The position numbers and the translations under genes were made by a program. This document shows positions 47,822 to 58,094 of a stretch of 64,000 nt of DNA, one piece after another (the first letter of the stretch is position 1; each line of letters starts with the position of its first letter). Source of the stretch: Cinnamomum chago (taxonomy: Eukaryota > Streptophyta > Magnoliopsida > Laurales > Lauraceae). A model generated the notes under the pieces. It was not told the DNA's origin. It worked only from the letters and a program-made list of their open reading frames with translations, and ran no database searches. The stretch is from NCBI GenBank assembly GCA_038049695.1, contig CP142457.1:21032501-21096500 (forward strand), read 5' to 3'.

Positions 47822-49629
47822 TCTCTTCTTTTGTCAAGCTTTTGACAAGATATAACTATTAGATTCAAGAAGTAGATGGTTTAACCAAGTGAGGGTTAAC
47901 TTCAAGGAAAGGATTAGATTCATTTAACTATTAAGCTCATATGATCAAATTACCAAAAGAGAGCTAGGTCTAATGGGAGAAGCAATCATGGATATCAATT
48001 GAAACAAACATATCAATTGAGATTAAAGGATATGACTATAAACTCAATCACTCTAAAATGGATTCAAGAATGTCACTTATTAGGAAAAATCCAAATTAGA
48101 GCTATCCATGATATGGGGTTTACTCAAACATAGCATCAATCAATATTACTTATGAAAATCATATGCTATGTAAGTTTTGAACTCATTTCATTCAATCAAT
48201 AAATATGACTATTAAAGTGCATGAAAGAGTGAAATGAAATTCAACCATGAAGCCAACCTCAAATAATAACCAACCAATATTATTAACACATAAACATGGT
48301 GGTCATGAGATATACCTATGAGAGCAAAAAGAGGTGGCAAACATGAGCATTATGATGCTAATGGTGTGTGACGTGGAACAATTATATAACTATGAAGATT
48401 AGTCCAAAGCACACAAGGTCTATCACATACACAAGATAAGATATCAATTGGATTATGAAATCAATGGAAAGTTATACCAAATGAAACCAATTGAATATGA
48501 TAACATGATTAATAGCAAGGATGTGACAAACTTCCATCAAGCATCATTAGTGCATATTCATCACTTATATAGATATAACTATAGAGCATAGTGATGAACA
48601 ATGGTAAATTGCAATGCAAAAGAATATTACTTGGCAATGCATGCAATTTCCAAAGTGTCTAGATCATATGAATTCAACACTAAGATATCCATCAAACAAG
48701 AGATATAACTATGAAATACAAGGAATGGATTTCAAAGAGGTTCATATGATCAAGAACACTATTATGAAGTTGAAACATATATAGAGATGACAACATTAAG
48801 AAGGTATACATGAATCAACATCATAACCATCCATTAAAAGAAATGACTAGAAGACATAGAGGATGGATTTGGGTTCTAGTATGGTTTCTACAAAAATTAC
48901 AAGTTCACAACCATACATGGAACCAAAAGTCATTTGCATATAAAAAGAATAACTAAATAAGCAAAGATGCAAACAACATACATTTCCATTTCTAAAGATA
49001 ATGAAACCAAAAGAAAAAGGAAATGAGAATAATGGAACATGCTTAGATGAATATAACTAATGAGATTAAAAAGCATTTCCATTCAAAACAATCTTCAAAT
49101 CATTTTGAAAAACAAAATCCAACAATGAGCATAAAGGAATGATTTTGAAGATCAATTATCAACATTGTATTTGAAAAGATATAACTTCATTAAAACACAT
49201 ACAAGTTGATTTTTCAAAACAATGTTCTCCATATAAAAGTATAACTTATAAATCCATGGAAAACTTGAATTGATTCAAATCATTTGTTCAAATAATCTTA
49301 CTATGACATAAACACAAATGATTCAACAATTGATCATGAAGAGTCTAGCTATGAAAGCTTTTGAAATCACAATCAATTGATCATGTAAAGAAATGCAATG
49401 CAAGACATATGTGTGCAAAAGACAAATCAAACATGAAGAAATTATAATCAAATGATTTTGAAAACCATGACATGTAACTTAGAATGGTGCATGAAACCAA
49501 AATCAAATGATCATAAAGAAGCAATGCATTTTAAGAAATCTAACTAAAAGAAACAAAATGCAAATGCAATCATGACCAACAAAGTGATTTAACTAATAAA
49601 GAGTAGGTTGGTCAATGAGGTTCAAGACC
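47822..49629 (-). other. Non-coding interior of the gag-only element
   Basis: About 1.8 kb of A-rich (plus-strand) sequence, without open frames of note, lies between Gag and the polypurine tracts. It occupies the place where pol would be in an autonomous relative. No pol motif can be found, so it seems to be replacement spacer, not decayed pol. Confidence 0.6.
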
Positions 49630-51192
49630 CTAAGGTTTGTCTAGGTAAATAACTTTAGGAATCCACCTAAGGTCTTGAGAGGGTTGAACTTTGAGGTCTA
49701 TTTTGGAATTCTCACCAACTAAAGGAGATTTAACTTGATAAATTTTCAATTTGAACTTATCACCATGATATTTAGATTTTACTAAATTTGGCTTAGAATG
49801 GTGATTAGTCTTTTGATGTTGGTGAGTTTTCTTCTTAGGGGATAGATTCATTTTTCTTTTCTTCTTACTTTCTCCCTTTACTTGACTTTTGAATTTTAGA
49901 TTTAACTTAGCAACTTTCTTCAAAAGTTCTTTCATGGGTTCATATAAGGGAGGTAGGTTGAGAAGCTTTTTGTTTTTAGATTCTTTCAAGCTTGGTTTAA
50001 CTTGTTTAAGCTTTTTAGAATCTATCTTGGGAGACTCCTTTTTAAGAGATTTAACTTGTTTAGACATTTTGGAGTCTTTCTTGATTTTTAGTGTCTTACC
50101 CTTCATAGGTTTTGATTCTCCATTTTTTAGTTCAAAGATGGGTTTAGACACATGGCTTCTCTTTCTTAGTTTGCACTCAAATGTAAAATGTCCTTCAATG
50201 CCACAATAATTACATTTAGACTTGGGCAAAGAAGTGTGAGTGCTAGAGAATGAGGACTCACCTTTCACAAAAGTGTTGGTGAATTTAGGGTTATAAGACA
50301 TATTCCTATTAAATCCAATACCCGTCCTATCTCCATGATGTTTACCCAATTTAAATAATTTTTCAAGTCTATCTTCACTTTGGGTAAACTTGCACTCATA
50401 CTTTTGTTTATAGGTTTCAAGTTGAGTGACTTTGGTTATAAGGATTGAATTTTCATTTTTGACTTTTGAAAGTTCATTTTCAAGTTCCTTATATTTGATT
50501 AGCTCTTTATTGGCAAGTTGTAATTTATGTTTAAGGTCATTAACAACATTAGTTCCAAGCTCTTGAGTTTTTAACTTACTTTTGATCAACTTGGCTTCTA
50601 AGTTGTTAAAGTCTTTATCTTGTCTTTTAATTGTATCTCTTAGGTTTAAATTTTCATTTTTAAGTTCATCACAATTTATCTTAATCTCATTTAATTCATC
50701 TTGAGCATTAGATAAATTTTCCTTAGAGATAGTCAATTTAGATTCAAGATTGTTAAAGTCTTTATCTTGCCTTTGTAATTGATCTCTTTGTTTTAGATTT
50801 TCCTTATTGACATTATCATAATCCATCTTTAATTCTTTTAGTTCATCTTGAATGTTAGATAGATTATTTAAAGAGATCATGAACTTAGATTCTACACAAT
50901 TTATTACTTCTTCTTTCTCTCTAAGTTCATCTTTTGAAGAGACTAGCTCTTTGTTTAGTTTCATAGATTCTTCTCTTAAACTTCTATTTCTCTTATCAAG
51001 CTTGGAAGATAATGTATATAATTCATTATAGGCTTGTTGAAGATCATCTTCATCATAATCATTTTCTTCCTCTTTTATGTCACATTGAGATTCATTAGAT
51101 TGAAAGTTTGAATCTCCAATAGAAGGAGGAATGAGGGGTCTAGAAGAATCTACAAGATCTAGCATAGTGGAGTCCATTCTAATGATTTTCAA
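49630..51192 (-). CDS. Gag-like protein of the non-autonomous retrotransposon, 520 aa
   Basis: The only sizeable intact frame of the element, uninterrupted over 520 codons. Residues 1-40 are acidic. Residues from about 45 to 260 form a long predicted coiled coil (E/K/L/N-rich heptads) with an internal repeat: KDFNNLE(S/A)KL(T/I) blocks followed by DELKE/DELNE and NENL(K/N). Residues 327-340 are one CCHC zinc knuckle, C-N-Y-C-G-I-E-G-H-F-T-F-E-C, with Cys 327, Cys 330, His 335 and Cys 340. The rest is very Lys/Ser-rich. The role would be particle assembly and RNA packaging. The ATG at 51,192 lies about 80 bp inside the primer-binding site. It has no protease or pol and ends before the non-coding spacer. 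Confidence 0.88.
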   Translation of the reverse strand: MKIIRMDSTMLDLVDSSRPLIPPSIGDSNFQSNESQCDIKEEENDYDEDDLQQAYNELYTLSSKLDKRNRSLREESMKLNKELVSSKDELREKEEVINCVESKFMISLNNLSNIQDELKELKMDYDNVNKENLKQRDQLQRQDKDFNNLESKLTISKENLSNAQDELNEIKINCDELKNENLNLRDTIKRQDKDFNNLEAKLIKSKLKTQELGTNVVNDLKHKLQLANKELIKYKELENELSKVKNENSILITKVTQLETYKQKYECKFTQSEDRLEKLFKLGKHHGDRTGIGFNRNMSYNPKFTNTFVKGESSFSSTHTSLPKSKCNYCGIEGHFTFECKLRKRSHVSKPIFELKNGESKPMKGKTLKIKKDSKMSKQVKSLKKESPKIDSKKLKQVKPSLKESKNKKLLNLPPLYEPMKELLKKVAKLNLKFKSQVKGESKKKRKMNLSPKKKTHQHQKTNHHSKPNLVKSKYHGDKFKLKIYQVKSPLVGENSKIDLKVQPSQDLRWIPKVIYLDKP

Positions 51193-51279
51193 ATAAGCAC
51201 TACTCTAGGGTTTTAACTCTAGGTTTTTACACCTAATCAAGAGTTCCAAACACTTGATCCTAAGGGATTAGAGCACTTG

Positions 51280-51291
51280 GCTCTGATACCA
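51280..51291 (-). promoter_or_regulatory. Primer-binding site for initiator tRNA-Met
   Basis: The minus strand reads TGGTATCAGAGC two bases inside the right LTR. This is the classic copia-type site complementary to the 3' end of tRNA-iMet. It proves that the right LTR is the 5' LTR and that the element lies on the minus strand. Confidence 0.93.
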
Positions 51292-52510
51292 AGTGAAAGT
51301 CCGCTATGGATCCTAACCCTAGAGGGGGGGTGAATAGGGTGAGCTACAACTATGACTAATTATGACCAATTTTAACTTCTTAGCATAAACTAGTCACATG
51401 TGATGATTAACAAACAAAATGCGGAAGCTAATACAAATACAATCACCACATAGCATGCACCACAACACCAATGTTTATAGTGGTTCGGCCAACGTGCCTA
51501 CATCCACTACCGGCTTGTGTCTCCAACACCCCACCGGATTCCACTAAGTATGCTTTTTACTAGGCTAAGCAATAACCCTTACAATGTGCTTTTCTAGGCT
51601 AAGCAATAACCTTACAAGATGCTTTTCAAAGGCTAAGCAATAACCTTACAAGATGCTTTTCAAAGGCTAAGCAATAACCTTACAAGTTGCTTTTCTTAGG
51701 CTTAGCAATAACCTTTACAAATATAGTTTTCTCAAAGAAAGTGTCTTAACAAAAGAACACTCTAAGAGATTACAATTTAAGCTCAATGGAATTGCCTCTT
51801 GAATAGGCTAATATGAAAGTGAAAACTAAACTCACACAAACACTCTATGAATGCAAAGATGTATGCTTATGAGGTGTGTGTGTGATGGCTTCAATCAAGT
51901 TCAAAAGGAAGGCTTAATCAAATATATTGCTTAAAGCAATTCAAAGTTTAAAGCTCATAAAAGATTGATTGAAGTCTTATGCAAATCACATGTATGAAAT
52001 TCAACTTGTTTATGACATGAAAATCAAGGACTAACAAGTTGTATGAAAATGGCTAAATTAGAACATGTGATGCATGTGCATGTTGTTTTCAAAACCAAAT
52101 TAATTTAACTAATGCTTAAATGAATGAAAACAACAAACAATGTTTCAACCAAGTAAAAGACTCATGCTATGAAAGAAAAACAAGGATTTTGTCTAAGCAT
52201 GATTAATAAAGTTAACAACTTGGATTGAAAACAAAGGTGAAGAATCCAATCTTAATTAGACCAAAGATTAGAAGAAGAATGGATTCAACACATCATAGTT
52301 ATTATGCTAAATATCATATACCAATAGATTAAACAAAGCACATAACTATGATTAATAAAGGTAGAGCTTACTTGGTGGTTTAACTTAATAATCCAAGCTT
52401 TAGCTCTCCTAATTGCCTCCTAGCCTTTCCAACTTCATCCCCTTTCAATGGCTCCAAAATGCTCTCAAAGGTTCAAGTTTCAAGCCTTGAAAAAGGTTGG
52501 AAATGAATGG

Positions 52511-52519
52511 ACTTTATAG
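52511..52519 (-). promoter_or_regulatory. TATA-like box of the 5' LTR
   Basis: The minus strand reads GCTATAAAG, about 25 bp downstream of the palindrome array. This spacing suggests that the palindromes are promoter-proximal elements. Confidence 0.6.
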
Positions 52520-52540
52520 CCAAAAAGTTGCCAACGGCTA

Positions 52541-52689
52541 GTTCTCGGTCGACCTAGACACAGGTCTCGGTCGACCGAGAAAGCACAACGGTCATATTTC
52601 TGACCGTTGGCCTGAAACAGTTCAAAAACTGTCCATTTGCCCTGCAGTGTTCTCGGTCGACCGAGACACAGGGCTCGGTCGACCGACGA
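52541..52689. repeat. GGTCGACC palindrome array, right LTR
   Basis: The same array as in the left LTR. Here the fourth unit reads CTCGGTCGACCGAC, whereas the left LTR has CTCGGTCGACTGAC. Confidence 0.8.
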
Positions 52690-53202
52690 CACTGTCGGGC
52701 GAGTCCCTGGGCCAAAATTCCAACTTTTTCCATTTTCAAAGTTTTTCTTTGGTGGATCTTTTGGCCACTAAATCAAGCTTAAATAACATGTTTTAAGGTA
52801 TTCTAAGAAGTTTAAAAACATGAGAAACACAAAGCCTAAAATGATTCACAAGATTAAAACCAAAGGCTAGCTTGATTTGAATACAACTCTTTTCAAATGA
52901 AATTGCATACAAAATGATTCTTTTTGTGAAGAATGTATGCAAGACTTAAACCTAAATACACAAGATGATTTTCCAAATGTAGTGCACAAGGAAATAGGTT
53001 TTCAAAAGAGTTTTGGGTTCTAAAACCAATGCATCCAAGTTTAAAACCAAAACATGCATAAAACAAAAGCTTTTCCAAATCTTAAAAGCTATGCATGGGT
53101 AAAACTAGATTTCAAGAATTTTAAATCAATGCATGTGTGTGAATTCAAAAGATGCCAATATGCAAATGCATCCATCAAATTGCAAATACAAAAGACCTAA
53201 CA

Positions 53203-53207
53203 TATGT
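53203..53207. repeat. Target-site duplication TATGT, right copy
   Basis: Exact copy of 45,303-45,307. Confidence 0.95.
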
Positions 53208-53349
53208 GCGCCCAAGTTCCCAGACCAACATGGGCGCACCTATGTGTGTGCCCAAGTTCCCGAAACCCTAAATCTACCTTGGTTTGCGTGAAGCCTCTAG
53301 AAACTCATGCACATAGCAACCCTAAACCCCTCCTCCACTCCAAAACCTC

Positions 53350-53362
53350 CATAAAAAGATCT
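53350..53362 (+). promoter_or_regulatory. TATA-like box of giant LTR copy A
   Basis: CCATAAAAAGATC precedes an A/G-rich leader that corresponds to that of copy B. It splits the palindromes into upstream (44,883-53,255) and downstream (53,868-56,348) sets. Confidence 0.4.
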
Positions 53363-53867
53363 CTTATATCATTTACAAAGGAGGCTACCAAAAAAGAAAA
53401 GAAAAACTAGAAGAAAAGAGAGAAAAAAAGAGTAGCCATCATAACCAAAAAGAGAGCTTTAGATCTAGAAGGAAGAAGAAGAAGAGGAGCTTTCTGGTTT
53501 CCAAGATAAGTAATGCAGAAAGCTTCCAAACGCCATGGATCTGCGCGAGAGCTTCGATCTAGGACTTGAATGATACAACTCAAACCGGTATTTCTAGATT
53601 AGGTTCTCTTCAATTAATATTCAGCATCGTTAATGCTTACAAACATGCTTAGGATCATGCATGCATTATAGATCTGCATTAATAGTAGTACTTTTCAGTA
53701 GATCTAATATTTAGTAGTCATCTATCATTATTAACATGCTTAGGATCATTCCTACTCTGTAGATCTACATTATTTTTAGCGTTTTGAACTCGTGATTAGG
53801 GTAGACTTTGCATCCATCTCATTTTCATTGAGGAAAATCCGAATCTAAAAAAAATAAGGTGCAACAG

Positions 53868-56348
53868 AACACTTGGGCGCAACTATCTGTGCGCCCAAGT
53901 GTCCGCGTTGGGTTCCAACCCCGATTTTCATATTAAGCATATTTTATTTCTTAGATCCGAGTTCGTTTTCATACATATTCATATCGGGACATTCGGATCT
54001 GTAATTTTGCATTCCAAATCGTGCGAAAGTATTGATAAAAGAAACAAAAGAGGAAGAAAGGTGCAGGAAAACACTTGGGCGCAACTGTGTGTGCGCCCAA
54101 GTTTCTGGATAGAGCTTTGGCCTCGATTTCTCATTTCGCGCGCATTCTGGTTCTTAGATCCGAGTCTATTTTCATATATATTGATATCAAAGCCTTCGGA
54201 TCCACAAAAAGCATTGAAAGAATTGAAGGAATACTGAAATATATTACCAAAAGGTAAAGAAAAAAAAAAAAGACAGTGTACTTGTGCGCCACTGTGGGTG
54301 CGCCCAAGTTCCTGCCAATGAGACCTGCCTTTTGGACTTTGGTCCTCATGTCATTACTTTCGAATCCGAAGGTTCTTATATCAATAATTCATATTAGGAC
54401 CTTATATTTAGTCCCGAAGTGTCGAAAATCGAATTGGAATATCGTAGAAAATTGCAAGTGCATCACAACCCGCAGGGGAGACACTTGGGCGCACACACAG
54501 TGGCGCCCAAGGTGTGCAGAGGCACTTGGGCGCCCCTGTGTGTGTGCCCAAGTCCCCAATTCGTTTTCCGGCCCGCATTTTCCATATCTTTGCATTCCAT
54601 TTAGCTTGTTGTTTTATCTTTGTGGTGATTTCAATTGACTACTGAACCTCTAGACTTCGAATCATCATCATTTTAGATTAGGATAATTGCATAAAATACC
54701 AAAAAAAATCATAAAACACTTCCCTTCTCATCTTGCTTTTTAGTAATTAGAGAAGAGAACGAAAGGATTAAAAGAAGTAGTAGAATTAGAACAATAGACA
54801 TTAAGTACAAATGATCATAATTTGCTCTTTAGGTTAGATTGCATTGCTATTGCATAAAATACCAAAAAAAATCATAAAATCTTAAAACTCTTCCCTTCTC
54901 ATCTTACTCTTTAGTAATTAGAGAAGAGAACAAAAAAAGATTAAAAGAAATAGAAACATTCAAAAAAAAAAAAGACTAGATAGTAAGTAGATAAACCTAG
55001 GTTATTGTATTTGCGCCTAAGCAAATTAATACACTTAAAAAAATAATACTTAATCAAAACACCTAATTTAACTCTAATAAAAAACATTTAATTAAAACAC
55101 CTAAATCAATCTTAATTAAAACCATTGACCTGAATCCTAATTTCCAAACTCTAATTAACTAAACCCTAATAAATCAACCCTAATGAAACACCTTAATTAA
55201 AATCCTTAATCAACAACCTTTAAACAAACCTTTAATAAAATCCTAGTCAACAAACTCCTAACAAAACCTTGATTAAAATTCTAATTAATAAGCCTAAAAA
55301 AACCAATCCCCTAATTAATCCGAATCCCTAACTCCAATCTTTGATCAACCAACCCTTAAATCAAACCCTAACAAACAAAACCCTAGCCACCAATCCCTGA
55401 TTAAGACCCCAATCGAAACTTAATTAAAGACAATAAGACCAAGCCACATCCAGAGAATAAAGACATTCCCTAACCGAGATACGAATCCGACTTAGAAACT
55501 CCCTAGAATCGAACGAACCAGTAGCTCTACAACAGGCAGACACTCGGGCGCCACCACAGGTGCGCCCAAGTCATCCCCAACACCTGGGCGCCCATACAGG
55601 TGCGCCCAACCCTTTTTGGTTCTACCCTGAGGCACGCATTGGTTGTGTTTCAACTCCCGAACTTAAACCATAATCACACTTAAGGTTTATAAATTTAAAA
55701 CCAACCCGGGATATATAATTATTGACATAGATCACCTAAAACTCCAAGCCTAAGTGAACAAAATCCCGGAAAGAACCAAAACACATGAACCAGACACTTG
55801 GGCGCACAAGTCACCTAGGGGACATAGGCGCAACCACGGGTGCACCCAAGTCCATCTCCATTCCCTGAGACTACCGAATCCCTATTCACTTCCAACCTTG
55901 ACCTCAATCAACATCTCAGAACCATCACAGAACCAATAACAACCTTAAAATCAAAACTTTAATAAACTTAAACCTATCCGGAACATCAAACCAAAGTCGG
56001 ACGGTCGAAGAACATCAAGACACCACTTGGGCGCCCACACAGGTGCGCCCAAGTTCACAGAAACACCTAGGCGCACACATAGGTGCGCCCAGGTTTCCTG
56101 TCTGGCCCAAGTTGTAAACCCTGGTTGTATTTCGAATTCCGGACTCAAGATTATAAAAATAAATCAATCCAGAACTTAAAATAACATCAAAACAGAGACT
56201 TGCATCAAACAGAAACCCTGCGAACTCTGAAGATCAAGCCGATTAATCACCACCAGCCAAGCCACACGAGACCTGGCACTTGGGCGCGACTATCTGTGCG
56301 CCCAAGTCACTAGAGTGACCTAGGCGCAACCACAGGTGCGCCCAAGTC
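53868..56348. repeat. Palindrome array of giant LTR copy A, about 200-bp period
   Basis: Units CACTTGGGCGC, spacer of 8-12 bp, GCGCCCAAGT lie at about 53,870, 54,073, 54,280, 54,481, 54,521, 55,546, 55,584, 55,797, 55,829, 56,022, 56,066, 56,277 and 56,318. The first four are 201-207 bp apart. Later ones come in pairs about 40 bp apart, with pairs 225-255 bp apart. Between units, ATCCGAGT, TTTTCATA and TTCGGATC blocks repeat, so this is a diverged tandem repeat whose best-kept part is the palindrome. Confidence 0.8.
54663..54935 (+). repeat. Local duplication, 163-bp period
   Basis: GCATAAAATACCAAAAAAAA, then TCATAAAA, CCCTTCTCATCTT and TTTTTAGTAATTAGAG occur at 54,689 and 54,852. Copy B has a single counterpart (about 18,450-18,520), so the duplication arose in copy A or was lost in B. 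Confidence 0.75.
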
Positions 56349-57665
56349 CTCCACCATCCCAGTTTCGTTGATTTCGATATTTTTCCATCATTGGAGTAAA
56401 ACCCGAAAACTCCAGAGCCTTAAACAACCTAAACAGAACTTTAATATATTTAGAAACACATTAATCAAGACCTTAATCCATCCCTAAATCACTCTTAACC
56501 AACCTTCAACATAGATCTAGTTAACCGAATCAATTAAGACCATACTCAACTAAATTGCTTAGGCATATCAATCATCAAACTTAGGTTATTTGCACCCTAG
56601 AATTAGATCGGATCTCCTCATTAGATAGATTAGAGCATTAGGCTTCGTCCCATCACTTTTCTTGTTTCGTTAGGGGACCGGGAGAGCTAATGTGGGCGGT
56701 CTAGGACCTTAGGTTAGGGTTAATCCGATGATCAGTAATAAGGCATTAATCACGTAAATCCAAGTAAAATCCCCTAGTTAGGCCCTTCTAGCCCAATATT
56801 AAAAATCCATAAAAACTATAAAACCAACAAAATAAACCCAAAAAGATTTTCCCTTCATTTCTTCCTCCACCTCAGGTGCCAGATATTTAATCGAACTTAA
56901 TGATAAAAGGAAATGAAGAACTGATTTCTAAAATTGAATAAATGAGAATGATGAGATGAGATGAGTGATTTCACACACTTTACATAATTTTATTTCGGCC
57001 CATCGGCCACCTTTAAATCAATCACGGCCCATCGGCCCCCTTTAAAACAAGCACCGGCCCATCGGCCACCTCCAATCAATTACGGCCAATTGGCCTCTCA
57101 CTTTTATCACTCGTGTATCGCACATGAAAAACACAGAAATCACAAGTCAAAGTCTCATTTGCATCATCATTTTGATTTGAAAAGTCAGCCTTTGAACCCT
57201 ATTTTGCCAAGGGATTGGAAGGGGGTACCCGGGAACGGGGCCAATCCTCTTCTTAAATATTTGGCACCTCCCCCCTTTTATTTTCTTATCTTAATTATTT
57301 TTTTTTACTTGGATACACTATGATTACGCTATGTGAGGATTAACCTTATTTGGACTTTGACTCATAATCCTGAATTGACCCAATATTAAAGAGACCCAAA
57401 GAGACCCAAATTAATGTGACAGGAAAACCGTCGTGTGTTGCCGGCAGCACATTAGACGAGAGAAGAACCCACCCATTTATTTTCTCACATTTTTCTTTGG
57501 CTTTTGTCGAAGAACGGTGTTACCGGCGTTACCGTAGCTGGTGATCGTGATCCGTCGATTTTGAGGGTAGTCAGAATCCTCATTTTCGATGTAAAATTTA
57601 AATAGCACATTTAGGTGAATGACGATTTCCCTCCCCGGGGGGATCAAAATTCACATCTGACAGCC

Positions 57666-57684
57666 TGGCGATCGTGATGGGACC
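57666..57684 (+). promoter_or_regulatory. Candidate primer-binding site of the giant element
   Basis: Three bases after the LTR end the sequence reads TGGCGATCGTGATGGGACC. TGGCGA-type starts are usual for primer-binding sites of the Tat/Ogre branch of Ty3-gypsy. I cannot name the tRNA. Confidence 0.45.
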
Positions 57685-58094
57685 TCTTTTGTTTTCCTGT
57701 AACTTATATGGGTCTTTTTGGAGTTTTATTCTAGAACACGAACATTCGGTCAATGATCAAATGTCCGTGTCCCATTCGGTTTAGGGTTATTATCAGTGTA
57801 GTCCGAAAATTTAAACCTGAGGTCTGAATATACCGCCTACTGAAGCCTCCCTTAATTATAACATAATAAATAAACATGATCAAAATTTCCCCTTTCACCA
57901 CTAAAATAAAAGTTAATTAAAAAAACCTTAAAAAAAAAACAAAAAAAAAACTTTCTCTCCTCTTCCCTCCCTTCTATTTTGAACCAAAAAGTTTTTTTGG
58001 TGTTACATGACATTGTTTGATAATTGTTTTGGAAATCAAATATAAGATGGCCTATCAAAATCCACTTCGAACAATTGCATCCCAAACATCGTAA

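Larger units (their letters stand above)
45308..53202 (-). mobile_element. Complete gag-only Sirevirus-like LTR retrotransposon, 7,895 bp
   Basis: Two LTRs of exactly 1,909 bp with TG/CA ends are flanked by the perfect duplication TATGT. Orientation is minus: the primer-binding site complementary to initiator tRNA-Met adjoins the right LTR, and polypurine tracts adjoin the left LTR. The 4,077-bp interior encodes one Gag-like protein (49,630-51,192) and no protease, integrase or reverse transcriptase, so it must depend on enzymes of a related element. Multiplied polypurine tracts and LTR palindromes are features described for Sireviruses (Ty1-copia). By eye I count three differences between the LTRs, so the insertion is very recent. 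Confidence 0.93.
51294..53202 (-). repeat. Right LTR (5' LTR of the minus-strand element)
   Basis: 1,909 bp, the same length as the left LTR. It contains the promoter (TATA-like sequence at 52,511-52,519) and the palindrome array at 52,541-52,689. Followed by TATGT. Confidence 0.93.
53208..57662 (+). mobile_element. Giant LTR copy A, second part
   Basis: It resumes within the split palindromic unit (GCGCCCAAGTTCC) and ends CACATCTGACA. It aligns with copy B on the minus strand from about 22,300 down to 15,502, including the leader after the TATA box, the AATCATAAAAC and TTAGTAATTAGAG block, and the near-identical 56,640-56,930 region (AGCTAATGTGGGCGGTCTAG, CACCTCAGGTGCCAGATATT). About thirteen more palindromic units are present. 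Short open frames around 53,900-54,640 and 55,750-56,150 (with LGAPT- or CAQVP-like residues) are shadows of the palindromes. Confidence 0.8.

Noticed and set aside
53899-56148. Many short frames with recurring LGAPTVAPK- or CAQVP-like peptides
   Set aside because: They are translations of the CACTTGGGCGC...GCGCCCAAGT palindromes in several frames on both strands, within an LTR.
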